Numbered from the stretch's first letter, positions 1-8,393 are shown. The stretch is 24,068 nucleotides of DNA from Cytophagaceae bacterium (GCA_947464365.1 CANHWS010000014.1:1-24068); one strand, 5' to 3'. Notes: generated by a model from the letters alone, not told the origin. Numbers and translations are program-made.

Positions 1-339
1 CAATACACTATGATGTTCAGATAGCAACTCGACGCCATCCTGGTAGTTTTCTTCCTTGTTACAAACGATGAGATCGGGCGACAAGGCTAGAATTTGTTCG
101 ATCTGGAATTTTTTGGTACCACCTACTCGGTTTGCCGTCTGCACTTGGTCAGCTGGGTGGATGCAGAACTTAGTCCTTCCTACCACATTTGCCCCGAGTC
201 CTAAGTCAAATAAGAGCTCTGTTAAGCTAGGTACCAAGGACACAATACGCCGATTAGTCAATGGCTCTATTGGATTGCCTCTGTGGTCCTTGATAGGTTT
301 CTGGATTAACATATCCAGATCAATAGGGTCAAATAGCAT
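1..339 (-). CDS. Helical-backbone metal receptor / BtuF-like binding protein (3' part cut by window edge)
   Basis: This is the N-terminal 113 residues of a binding protein of the BtuF/TroA-type periplasmic-binding superfamily. Telling stretches are RIVSLVPSLTELLFDLGLG (residues about 33-51), VGRTKFCIHP, RVGGTKKFQIEQIL and LSPDLIVCNKEEN, which together resemble the vitamin B12 / heme / ferric-chelate receptor fold. No signal peptide or lipobox precedes the domain. The short soluble Bacteroidota members of this family also lack one, so its location and ligand are open. I chose the ATG at 339; the frame stays open upstream, but the preceding membrane gene ends 13 bp away and an internal Met follows at residue 10. 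The tight spacing suggests co-transcription with that gene. The family assignment is good; cobalamin as ligand is only a guess. Confidence 0.8.
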   Translation of the reverse strand, partial: MLFDPIDLDMLIQKPIKDHRGNPIEPLTNRRIVSLVPSLTELLFDLGLGANVVGRTKFCIHPADQVQTANRVGGTKKFQIEQILALSPDLIVCNKEENYQDGVELLSEHHSVL

Positions 340-352
340 ATCAGAATTTGTT

Positions 353-1207
353 TCAGGCCTGTATAAATCCAATCCCGCCAATAAGCGCTAACCTTGCTAT
401 CAGGACCAAGGCAACTGCCGCAAATATGTAAGGCCACTTGATCTTGACCTCTTCTGGCTCTGGCTTCAGGAAGAACCGAACTGACATATTGAAAAAACTC
501 AGGATTGGGAACAAACAAAGAAGCAACGTGATAAGTAGCGATGACCACACCATGTGCGGACTCGGCATCATAAAGGCCAATAGTGTCGTACTACCAATAA
601 GCCAAGGCATGGCCACCACAACAAAAAGGTAGGTTAAGCGCGTTTTTTTGTTGTCAAAGATCACGAGGTCTTCTGTCGGAGAGAACTCCAGAAAGTACCG
701 CAAGGACCGAGTCCCAATAATGATCAGGATCAGCATGGATGCAAAGGTGAACCCTATCCTCCACGGGATAGGCATGTTGGAGCCATACAAGATCGCATGG
801 CCGAAGCCCCTGTTTGTTACCAAGCCAATTAGTGCCCCACCAAAAAAGTAATTGGCCCCTACGAGGTAGATCCAGTACAGGAAAATACGGAAATCGCCAC
901 GTTGCCGGCAGTAGTAAAGGCTATGCGCCATCTTGGCGAAAGCCGCTAACGCGAGGCATAAAACAGGCCCCGCAGAGTATGTATAGACAATCGAGAATCT
1001 GTTCTGGGACCATGTGCCGTAGCGCGGATTGGCCTCGAACCCATGCGGAAACAAAATGGTGCTTAGCATTAACTGATAACCCATCAAAGCACTAGCCAGA
1101 TGATAAACCAAATGCATCGAGACTAACACAATCACGACGATAGCGCCATGGTTCAGTATCAGCCGCGTATAAATAGTCGAGTCATCAAGGGGTTTGTTCA
1201 GATGCAT
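353..1207 (-). CDS. Multi-pass membrane protein of unknown function
   Basis: This is a 284-residue, strongly hydrophobic protein with about seven predicted membrane segments. They lie near GAIVVIVLVSMHLVYHL, the stretch after NRFSIVYTYSAG, the FRIFLYWIYLVGANYFFGG stretch, WRIGFTFASMLILIII, TYLFVVVAMPWLIG, SSLLITLLLCLFPIL and YIFAAVALVLIARL. I do not recognise the family and see no catalytic motif. The frame is open up to 1357, but the ATG at 1207 (MHLNKPLDDSTIY) gives a normal short cytoplasmic lead and leaves a 149-bp gap to the divergent phosphatase gene, so I prefer it. It ends 13 bp before the BtuF-like gene, which it probably precedes in one transcript. A role as the membrane partner of that receptor is possible, but it does not look like a typical BtuC permease. 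Confidence 0.72.
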   Translation of the reverse strand: MHLNKPLDDSTIYTRLILNHGAIVVIVLVSMHLVYHLASALMGYQLMLSTILFPHGFEANPRYGTWSQNRFSIVYTYSAGPVLCLALAAFAKMAHSLYYCRQRGDFRIFLYWIYLVGANYFFGGALIGLVTNRGFGHAILYGSNMPIPWRIGFTFASMLILIIIGTRSLRYFLEFSPTEDLVIFDNKKTRLTYLFVVVAMPWLIGSTTLLAFMMPSPHMVWSSLLITLLLCLFPILSFFNMSVRFFLKPEPEEVKIKWPYIFAAVALVLIARLALIGGIGFIQA

Positions 1208-1356
1208 CGGTATTGTCGTCTTGGTGGGATATTTTGGCTTGTTGGTAACTCGCTGGTTGTTGCCCCTCTGACCTTTATACAAGGTTATATAGGTAGCCGA
1301 ACGTAAATGTAACCTAGTGGTTATGAAGTCCTGAAAATTGAACCCATATTCGACCA

Positions 1357-3564
1357 ATGATTTGCCTCAGCCAGACTAATCCAGACCAGCCCTCGTGGTT
1401 GCGGTCAACGTCCCAGCGTGGGCGAAGAACATGGGCAACAGTCCTGATTGTGGCTACAATGGTAGCTTTCTTTTCTAGGCAACTTGCTGCACAGACAAAC
1501 CTTGTCGAGCAGGAGGCTGCCCGCCAAGACCCGGTTGTTGGTAAATTGTTAAGGCAAATCCTGAGCCAATTTGACCAAGTGGCTGCCGGGGATACCAACC
1601 TACAACTCCAGGCCCAAACTTCACTCACTGAGGCTAGGGCCCTCGGCAGTCCTGTCGCAGAGTCCAAGTCATTGGTGGTCCTTGGCCTGTTGTGTCAACG
1701 CAAAGGTGATGTCCCTGCGGCGAGGGTCTATTTGTTAGAGGCAGCAGACCTGCGCCAACGAACCAACGATCAGCCGGGCTTAGCCAGTGTCTATAACAAC
1801 CTAGGCGTACTCGAGCATCAGTACGGCAATTTTGCCGAGGCCATCAGGTATGCTCAACAGGCGCTTACAATCAGACAAAAACTTGGGGACGAACCCGGAC
1901 TGGCAGCGAGCTTCACGAACATCGGGAACATCTACGAAAGCCAAGGCCTGCTCGACAGAGCCATCGATAGCCATGTACAGGCTAATGAACTTTACCGCAA
2001 AACAAACAATTTGGGCGGGCAAGCTGGGACCTTATCCAACCTAGCTAACCTCTATAAACTCAAGGGCGAAAACCCCAAGGCGCTCAAGGCTTACCAAGCG
2101 GCACTTAAATTGTATACACAGCTGCAAAATCCTGTCGGGCGAGCACTGGTCCTGACTAATTTGGCTGGTCTGCTTGCCAATGGCCCACAGTGGCAGGCAG
2201 CTCTAGACTATGCGCTTGAGGCTTTATCCATCCGAAGGCAAGACACCGACATCGAGAGCCATGTCTTTAGCCTCTTGACCGTAGCTGAGCTCTTTCTTCA
2301 ACACAATAATACCCAAGTTGCCAGTGTCTATCTCGCTGAGGCCTACCAAAAGAGTATCGAGCTCGGCAATGCCTCCCTTCAGGTAAGGTGCCTAAAGCTG
2401 ATGGCAAATATGCACGCACGCCTAGGAAACTGGGATAAGGCTTTTTTGCTCCAGCTCAGGTACAGCCGTCAGAAGGACAGCCTAGATGCTGCCACCAATA
2501 TGACCCAGCTGGCTAAACTCGAGAACCAATACCTAGTCGAGCTTAAACAAAACCAAATCCTGAAGCTGAATGCAGACCGGCGCAAGGCCCAAGCCGACCT
2601 GCTGAGCAAAGAAAACACCTTGCTCCAGACTCAACTCTACCTCGTGGCAGGTGGGGTGGGGTTGTTCTTATCGCTGTTATTAGCCTTATTCTACTTTCGA
2701 AGTAACAGAAAGCAACAGGGTCTCAACCTAGCCTTACAACACCAGTCTGACCTATTGAGCCAGCAAAACACAGTGGTTCAAGAAAAAAATAAGGCGATTA
2801 TGGATAGTATCTCCTACGCCCATCAACTGCAACAAAGTCTCCAACCTGACATAGGATCTTTCGTACAACATGGTCTCGAGCTACGTGTACATAATCAGCC
2901 TCGCGATGTTGTTAGTGGGGACTTTTATTGGGCCTTGTCGGATGATGATGGAGCTGTTTTTGTGATCGCTGACTGTATCGGACACGGAGTGCGTGGAGCC
3001 ATGCTCACGATGTACGGGCAGGTCCTACTCAATGAGCTTGTGCCTGATACCCATAACTGCCAACCTCATTTATTACTCCAGGAGGTTGATACCCGACTTT
3101 GCAACCAGTTCCATGAGCCTGACGGGATGCCAACCGGCCAAATGGAAATGGCCGTTTTTGTTTTTAAGGCAAAAACCAAGCAGTTGTTGTTTGCCTCCGC
3201 AAGGTTGCCCGTTTTTGCGGTCAGCCCGCACGGAGTTGATACCATTAAGTCAGGCCAGTTTGCATTAGGCAATGCCATGGTCCGGTTTAAGGACTTTCAG
3301 GTGATTGAGCTTCCGTTGGACCCTACCATAACTTATTATGTCTGCAGCGATGGCCTTGCAGACCAGTTTGGAGGGCCAGAGGACAAAAAGTTTACACGCA
3401 AACGGCTTCGTGAGATGTTGGCATCTGCCGAGGTGCAATTCGGGCCTGCTGCTCCGGATCAAAAGATAGCTTATTGTGTCCAGACCCTAGCAACATGGCA
3501 AGGCAATACCTCTCAGACTGACGATATTATACTTTCGGCAATGGCTTGGCGACCTTCAAAATAG
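1357..3564 (+). CDS. TPR sensor with transmembrane helix and SpoIIE/RsbU-type PP2C phosphatase domain
   Basis: This 735-residue protein has an N-terminal signal/anchor (hydrophobic ATVLIVATMVAFF then RQLAAQ) and a run of tetratricopeptide repeats over about residues 90-380, e.g. ASVYNNLGVLEHQYGNFAEA and GLAASFTNIGNIYESQG. A coiled-coil linker, a transmembrane helix at about 427-448 and a second coiled coil follow. The C-terminal serine phosphatase domain covers about 500-732. The metal-binding acidic residues of the SpoIIE/PP2C fold are visible: SGDFYW (Asp522), ADCIGHG (Asp539), CSDGLADQ (Asp665) and TDDI (Asp722-723). The usual ADCTGHGVPGA signature reads ADCIGHGVRGA here. Topology puts the TPR part in the periplasm and the phosphatase in the cytoplasm, where such domains typically act on anti-sigma-antagonist proteins. 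No HAMP or histidine kinase domain is present. The start at 1357 gives a long Arg-rich n-region, and no better start exists. Confidence 0.9.
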   Translation: MICLSQTNPDQPSWLRSTSQRGRRTWATVLIVATMVAFFSRQLAAQTNLVEQEAARQDPVVGKLLRQILSQFDQVAAGDTNLQLQAQTSLTEARALGSPVAESKSLVVLGLLCQRKGDVPAARVYLLEAADLRQRTNDQPGLASVYNNLGVLEHQYGNFAEAIRYAQQALTIRQKLGDEPGLAASFTNIGNIYESQGLLDRAIDSHVQANELYRKTNNLGGQAGTLSNLANLYKLKGENPKALKAYQAALKLYTQLQNPVGRALVLTNLAGLLANGPQWQAALDYALEALSIRRQDTDIESHVFSLLTVAELFLQHNNTQVASVYLAEAYQKSIELGNASLQVRCLKLMANMHARLGNWDKAFLLQLRYSRQKDSLDAATNMTQLAKLENQYLVELKQNQILKLNADRRKAQADLLSKENTLLQTQLYLVAGGVGLFLSLLLALFYFRSNRKQQGLNLALQHQSDLLSQQNTVVQEKNKAIMDSISYAHQLQQSLQPDIGSFVQHGLELRVHNQPRDVVSGDFYWALSDDDGAVFVIADCIGHGVRGAMLTMYGQVLLNELVPDTHNCQPHLLLQEVDTRLCNQFHEPDGMPTGQMEMAVFVFKAKTKQLLFASARLPVFAVSPHGVDTIKSGQFALGNAMVRFKDFQVIELPLDPTITYYVCSDGLADQFGGPEDKKFTRKRLREMLASAEVQFGPAAPDQKIAYCVQTLATWQGNTSQTDDIILSAMAWRPSK

Positions 3565-3678
3565 GGTATTAGGGCTAGTTATCGGCATCTCAAATTGCCA
3601 TATTTGCCTATAGATAATTCTGGCCTTTTAGTTCATTGACAAGGACAAAATTGGCATCAGGATATTGATATCGACCCC

Positions 3679-6663
3679 ATGCGCTCAACCCCGTTTTTGG
3701 CTAGCTTAGCTACCAAGGTTATTGCTCAATACCAGCAAGATGCCAGCCAACTGACCCTCGTTTTCCCTAACAAGAGGTCAGGTCTCTTCTTCCTTAAATA
3801 CTTGCGGGCGCAGCTCCAGACACCGATGTTTTTGCCTCAGGTGCTCGAGATCGATGACCTAGTGGCTTGCATCGCCCACACCAATCGGCCAGATGAGCTC
3901 CAGCTAGTGGCTTGGCTTTACGAGGTCTTTGAGCAGGTAATGGGCCATGCCAACCATACCGACGCTGAGTCTTTTGCAGATTTCTACCCTTGGGGCCAGA
4001 TGATGCTGGCAGATTTTGTGGAGCTCGACAAACAGTTGGTTGAGCCGGAACAAATTTTCACCACCATACAGGACCAAAAGGAGCTGGATAGTTTTTATGG
4101 GGACCTGCTCACTGAGGCCCAGAAACAGGAGATTTCTACCATTTGGGGCAACATCCAGAATACAAAGTCGTCTGACCAGAAGGAGAAGTTCTTGCGGATT
4201 TGGCGCGCCCTGCCATTGATATATAGCCAGTTCAATCACAAGCTCAGCCGCCAAGGATATGCCACCGAGGGTTATCAGTACCGATCGGCCGTTTCCTCTC
4301 TAGGCCAATGGCTGACTCAAGACACTGACCGCAGGTTCTGGTTCGTCGGGATCAATGACCTGACCAAAAGCGAAGAGCGCATAATTGCCCAGATGGTCGA
4401 AGCTGAACTTGCGACCATCATCTGGGATACTGACCAAGAGCTTCTTAGGCCAAATGCGTGGCTGGAGGCTGGTTTGTTCCAGCGGCGTTACCTGATGCAC
4501 CCAGTTTTGGGCCAGACCTTTGATGCCGTATTGCCCCAACATCTTGTCCCGCCCACCGATAGCGATATCAAGGTGCCAGAGGTTATTGCAACAGCCGTGT
4601 CCCTGGTAGTTGGCCAAGCCAAGTTGCTACCTCAGCTGATTGCTACGGAAATGGCTCGCCTAAATGACCAGTCCAAACTGGCCATTTTGCTGCCAGATCC
4701 TGGTATGCTATTTACGGTACTGAACTCGCTACCCAAAACTGTTACCCAACTAAACCATAGTGGCCAACTAACCGAACAGCCCTTGTTGGTCAATGTCTCA
4801 ATGGGGTATCCTTTCCGGCAGACCCCGTTATATAGTTTGCTCTATCATCTGATTGAGGCCCAGAAATCTAGCAGGATGGTTAAAGAGCAAGTCTGCTTTT
4901 ACCATGACTATGTGTTGGCCATCATACAGCACCCCTATATAGTTGTTGGCAATGGGGAAGCTGTGGCCGAGATAGCCAATACAATCACCAGTCAAAACCT
5001 GATCTATGTCCCTCAGGACCTCTTGGCAGGATGGCCCATTGGGAAGTTGTTGTTCCGTCAGCTTCGAACAAGCCAAGAGATTTTCGATTTCCTGAACGCC
5101 CTTTTGGTTGAACTTAGCCGGCAGTTGTTAGAGCGCAACCCTGATAATGCTAGTATGGAAGACGAATACCTCTACCGTGCCATGACGACCCTCACCCGGT
5201 TTGAGAGTGTAGTGCAAGCTGCCAGCATTGCGTTGGAGATCGACTTGTTTTGGCAAATGTTGCGCCAGTTGCTAGACCAGATCAAACTGCCTTTTGCCGG
5301 CGAACCACTCGAAGGCCTCCAGATCCTGGGTATGCTCGAAAGTCGGAACCTAGACTTTGAGTCCGTCATCATCGTAGGTGCCAACGAAGGACTATTGCCG
5401 AAACTAGGTGCTCATGGCTCGTTTATCCCCTATAACTTGCGCCGCACCTTTGGTCTCTCGACCCATAACGAGCAAGATGCCGCCCAGGCCTACTTATTCT
5501 ATCGCCTGTTGTTTGGTGCCAAGCGAGTCAACCTACTCTACAATGCCGAAAGCACCGAGCAGATTAAGGGCGAACCAAGCCGATATTTCTACCAGCTCCA
5601 CTATGGTTTGCAATGGCCCGTGCGGCAGCAGGTTTTGGCGAGTCAGGTCCAGCAATTGCCGGTACACCTGCTCAATGTCTCGAGCACTCCAGCGATAAGA
5701 GCCAAGATCCGTAACCGATTTACTGTTGCTGGAGAGGGTGTAAAAACGCTTGATCCATCGGCCATCTCGACTTTACTGGACTGTAAACTCAAGTTTTACC
5801 TTCGGCAAATAGGCCAAGTCTATGGCAGTGAGGCTGTCACTGAGGAGGCCCAGACCAATGCAGTCGGCCAACTGTTACACCATAGCATGGAGTGGATTTA
5901 CCTCCAGCTCAGGGCACATAAAGATGGCAGCAGAGTCGTTGAGGCGACCGATCTTCCATGGCTAAAGTCTCGGGTAACTACAGCGCTAGAGCATGCCCTG
6001 CCGCTTGAAAACTATCCACCTACTATTGCTGAGCTTCGTGGTCAGCTCCTGATCATCGTGCAGGTAGTTCAGTACTACGTGCACAAATTGCTGGAGCTGG
6101 ATGCCGCTTACGCACCGTTTGAAATTCTGGAGCTTGAGACCGAAAGTAATCAAGACCCTTGGCTATTAACAATACAGGCAGGGGATGGTACAACCGATCA
6201 GTTTAGGCTTGGTGGGCGCATCGACCGCATTGACCGGAAGGATGGCAACATCAGGATCATGGACTACAAAACGGGAAAGGCTGACCAGAAGGCTGAGTCC
6301 TTGGTTCAAGTTTTTGGGAAGGACGAAAAGAAAAAATCTCTAAGCGCCATCTACCAGACTATACACTATACCCATTTGTTCGGCCAGCGAAATCCTGCTT
6401 TGGCAGCAAATCATAAGTTGGTGCCTGGCATCATCAGCCTCCGAAACTGCTTTACAGAGAACTATGATATGGGTACCTCACCGCAAATTCTGATTGGCAA
6501 GGATAATCCCGTGCTGGACTATCAGCGGCAATATGCCCAACAGTTTAAAGCAGAGGTGCAGTCACTCCTAACCGAGTTGATGGACCCCGAGATGGTCTTT
6601 AGCCAAACCGAAAACCTCAATACTTGTATCTATTGTGACTACAAAACACTGTGCCAACGCTGA
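3679..6663 (+). CDS. AddB-like PD-(D/E)XK nuclease with Fe-S cluster (double-strand break repair)
   Basis: This 994-residue protein resembles the AddB / RecB-family nuclease subunit that with an AddA helicase resects DNA ends for recombination. The N-terminus has the helicase-derived motif LVFPNKRSGLFFLKYL (about residues 27-42), which lacks a complete Walker A and suggests an inactive ATPase. The middle has VIIVGANEGLLPKLG, typical of UvrD-derived domains. The C-terminal nuclease shows GQLLHHSMEW, an acidic strand ILELETE, GRIDRIDRKDG and MDYKTGK (Asp862, Lys864). Cys702, Cys983, Cys986 and Cys992 give C-x280-C-x2-C-x5-C, the Fe-S staple pattern known from AddB-type nucleases. No AddA gene lies in the window. 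The ATG at 3679 puts the first hydrophobic strand at a normal distance. The symbol is left blank because Bacteroidota homologues are usually named only by domain. Confidence 0.85.
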   Translation: MRSTPFLASLATKVIAQYQQDASQLTLVFPNKRSGLFFLKYLRAQLQTPMFLPQVLEIDDLVACIAHTNRPDELQLVAWLYEVFEQVMGHANHTDAESFADFYPWGQMMLADFVELDKQLVEPEQIFTTIQDQKELDSFYGDLLTEAQKQEISTIWGNIQNTKSSDQKEKFLRIWRALPLIYSQFNHKLSRQGYATEGYQYRSAVSSLGQWLTQDTDRRFWFVGINDLTKSEERIIAQMVEAELATIIWDTDQELLRPNAWLEAGLFQRRYLMHPVLGQTFDAVLPQHLVPPTDSDIKVPEVIATAVSLVVGQAKLLPQLIATEMARLNDQSKLAILLPDPGMLFTVLNSLPKTVTQLNHSGQLTEQPLLVNVSMGYPFRQTPLYSLLYHLIEAQKSSRMVKEQVCFYHDYVLAIIQHPYIVVGNGEAVAEIANTITSQNLIYVPQDLLAGWPIGKLLFRQLRTSQEIFDFLNALLVELSRQLLERNPDNASMEDEYLYRAMTTLTRFESVVQAASIALEIDLFWQMLRQLLDQIKLPFAGEPLEGLQILGMLESRNLDFESVIIVGANEGLLPKLGAHGSFIPYNLRRTFGLSTHNEQDAAQAYLFYRLLFGAKRVNLLYNAESTEQIKGEPSRYFYQLHYGLQWPVRQQVLASQVQQLPVHLLNVSSTPAIRAKIRNRFTVAGEGVKTLDPSAISTLLDCKLKFYLRQIGQVYGSEAVTEEAQTNAVGQLLHHSMEWIYLQLRAHKDGSRVVEATDLPWLKSRVTTALEHALPLENYPPTIAELRGQLLIIVQVVQYYVHKLLELDAAYAPFEILELETESNQDPWLLTIQAGDGTTDQFRLGGRIDRIDRKDGNIRIMDYKTGKADQKAESLVQVFGKDEKKKSLSAIYQTIHYTHLFGQRNPALAANHKLVPGIISLRNCFTENYDMGTSPQILIGKDNPVLDYQRQYAQQFKAEVQSLLTELMDPEMVFSQTENLNTCIYCDYKTLCQR

Positions 6664-6705
6664 ACATTATCCGCAAGTTTGCAGAACTGATCAACGTTGG
6701 CACAG
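6649..6705. repeat. 11-bp inverted repeat spanning the nuclease stop codon; possible terminator
   Basis: CTGTGCCAACG (6649-6659) is repeated inverted as CGTTGGCACAG (6695-6705) with a 35-bp spacer. The spacer itself holds a small GCAA-GT-TTGC hairpin (6673-6682). The left arm encodes the last residues (LCQR) of the AddB-like gene. The position between two converging genes suits a bidirectional transcription end, but there is no T-run after either arm, so an intrinsic terminator is uncertain. Confidence 0.4.
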
Positions 6706-6740
6706 CAAAGTAAACTAGCCTATCGGTTTAGTAGTCAGCC

Positions 6741-8105
6741 TTATATCTTGTAGAACAACCACTTAGATAGTTCCTTGTAGGTCACCTTCTTGCCATACAT
6801 CAGGACACCCACACGGTAGATACGTCCTGCAAGCCAAATACAGCCAACAAAGGTCAATACCAACGACACCATACTTAAGGCCAACTGCCACATCGGTACC
6901 CCAAACGGGATCCTGACCATCATCACGATAGGAGAGGTGAAGGGGATGATACTGGCCCACACCGCAGTTGTACTCTCTGGGTCATTGATGGCTGACGAAG
7001 CAATCATGAATCCAATAATTAGCGGGATCGTGATCGGGAGCATAAACTGTTGCGTATCCGTCTCATTATCAACCGCTGAACCAACTGCCGCAAATAAGGA
7101 ACCATAGAGTAGGTATCCACCAATGAAGAAGAAGATAAAGCAACCCAATATCATCGGGATGTTGAGTGAACCTACAATCTTAGTGATTTTGGCCATCGGG
7201 TTTTTGGCGGTATCAGCGGCTGTGCCTACTGTACTTTCTGCTGCTGCACCAGCGATTTGTGGCGCTGTGGTGCTTGCTCCGTTAGCTACGACCTCGGTTT
7301 TAGTTTCCTTTTTGTCTGCCAAAGCCGATACCACCAGTGGTACTGCAATTGTGCCGACCAAATAGCTAAGGCCAATCCAGACCACAAATTGGGTGAGACC
7401 CACCAGTGCAATGCCAACAACTTTGCCCATCATAAGCTCAAATGGCTTCACTGAGCTAATCATGACCTCGATGATGCGGCTGGTTTTTTCCTCGATCACT
7501 CCACGCAGGACCTGCACACCGTACAAGAAAATGAACATATAAATCAGGAAAGCACCTGCAAAGCCAGCAACTGTAGCCGCAGCTGAGCTGCTATCTGACT
7601 CTTGGCCAGCTTCCTTGTCTAGGATCTTGGTATCAATACTTACATCTACATCCAGCTTAGCTAGGGTCTCTTGGCTAATGCCACTGAGTTTGAGTTTCTG
7701 GGCCTTTAGGTCCTTCTCGATCGCATTGCTTATGTCACTTACTAGGTCGAGGGATAGGTTTTTTGCCGAAATGAGTTTGATGCCTTCTGGTTTTTCGGGG
7801 GTGATGTTTGGTATCACCAACAAAGCCTCGTAGGTACCATCTATGACCGATTTTTTGAGATGGTCCTCTGGTTGATCCGCAAATAAGTACTTAACCTCCT
7901 CCGTACTTTTCAGTGTCTGGCTGAACTGTTTGGTCTGGTCGATGACCGCAATTGTCTTAAGATCCTTACTGCTCATGGCCATCAGGATAGGCACGATGTA
8001 AATACCAAGGGTCAGGACAGGCCCAAGGATGGTCATCACAATGAAGGACTTTTTCCGGACTCTGGTCAGGTATTCGCGCTGGATGATGAGGCTAATCTTG
8101 CTCAT
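6741..8105 (-). CDS. ABC-2 type transporter permease (NatB-like)
   Basis: This 454-residue protein has the typical layout of ABC-2 export permeases of the NatB group. A short cytoplasmic start (MSKISLIIQREYLTRVRKKSF) leads into the first helix (FIVMTILGPVLTLGIYIV). A soluble extracytoplasmic domain of about 120 residues follows (TIAVIDQTKQFSQ onward), then a C-terminal block of about five helices. The family hallmark VIEEKTSRIIEVMISSVKP, between the second and third helices, is well conserved. Between helices lies an Ala/Thr-rich low-complexity insert (about residues 265-305, e.g. GASTTAPQIAGAAAEST) that is not a core part of the fold. An ATP-binding gene normally sits directly upstream, but here the upstream neighbour is divergent and unrelated, so the ATPase must be elsewhere. 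Substrate unknown. Start ATG at 8105; 258 bp separate it from the first possible start of the metal permease. Confidence 0.85.
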   Translation of the reverse strand: MSKISLIIQREYLTRVRKKSFIVMTILGPVLTLGIYIVPILMAMSSKDLKTIAVIDQTKQFSQTLKSTEEVKYLFADQPEDHLKKSVIDGTYEALLVIPNITPEKPEGIKLISAKNLSLDLVSDISNAIEKDLKAQKLKLSGISQETLAKLDVDVSIDTKILDKEAGQESDSSSAAATVAGFAGAFLIYMFIFLYGVQVLRGVIEEKTSRIIEVMISSVKPFELMMGKVVGIALVGLTQFVVWIGLSYLVGTIAVPLVVSALADKKETKTEVVANGASTTAPQIAGAAAESTVGTAADTAKNPMAKITKIVGSLNIPMILGCFIFFFIGGYLLYGSLFAAVGSAVDNETDTQQFMLPITIPLIIGFMIASSAINDPESTTAVWASIIPFTSPIVMMVRIPFGVPMWQLALSMVSLVLTFVGCIWLAGRIYRVGVLMYGKKVTYKELSKWLFYKI

Positions 8106-8254
8106 GAGAGTAGGATTGAGGATAGGAGAACTGAGGGTTCAGTGACTGTCTGTCTAATCGTAAAACAATGATAAGCCAATAATGCCGACATTGGAACAAG
8201 ATCAGCTGTCATATCTGATTTTTGGCCTGTCAGCCTGACTAGCGGACAAAAAGG

Positions 8255-8287
8255 CATTCGAATTAAGAAATCAAAAAGTATCGAATG
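8255..8287. repeat. 7-bp inverted repeat upstream of the metal permease promoter
   Basis: CATTCGA (8255-8261) pairs with TCGAATG (8281-8287) across a 19-bp AT-rich spacer, 13 bp upstream of the DtxR-like palindrome. It could be a second operator or a chance match. Only its symmetry and position support it. Confidence 0.25.
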
Positions 8288-8300
8288 ATTGGAAAAATAA

Positions 8301-8316
8301 TTTAGGCTTGCCTAAA
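8301..8316. promoter_or_regulatory. DtxR/MntR-like operator palindrome
   Basis: TTTAGGCTTGCCTAAA is a perfect palindrome of two 7-bp arms around a 2-bp centre. It matches the general form of sites bound by DtxR/IdeR/MntR metalloregulators (TTAGG...CCTAA). It lies directly in front of a Zn/Mn-type ABC permease and covers the putative -33 element of its promoter, so metal-dependent repression is the natural reading. Binding by a specific regulator is inferred, and no such regulator gene is in the window. Confidence 0.7.
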
Positions 8317-8340
8317 CTTTACAACAATGCTGTATCTTTG
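8308..8340 (+). promoter_or_regulatory. Bacteroidota-type promoter of the metal permease
   Basis: The -7 element TATCTTTG (8333-8340) matches TAnnTTTG exactly. A TTG at 8308-8310 lies 22 bp upstream as a -33 element, within the usual spacing. Transcription would begin around 8345, leaving a short leader before either start codon. The -33 part is inside the palindromic operator. Confidence 0.65.
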
Positions 8341-8393
8341 TATCGCAGCAAGACATCTCTTCAATGTATGGTGGTCTTGGGGGTACCCTTGTA

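Noticed and set aside
814..1095. Plus-strand open frame within the membrane protein gene
   Set aside because: It is a shadow of the hydrophobic minus-strand gene with no protein-like features.
1310..1323. Palindrome TAACCTAGTGGTTA between the divergent genes
   Set aside because: Arms of only 5 bp, no adjacent promoter element in good position; expected by chance.
1208..1357. N-terminal extension of the seven-helix membrane protein
   Set aside because: It would fill the whole divergent spacer up to the phosphatase start and has polar, unstructured composition; the ATG at 1207 is better.
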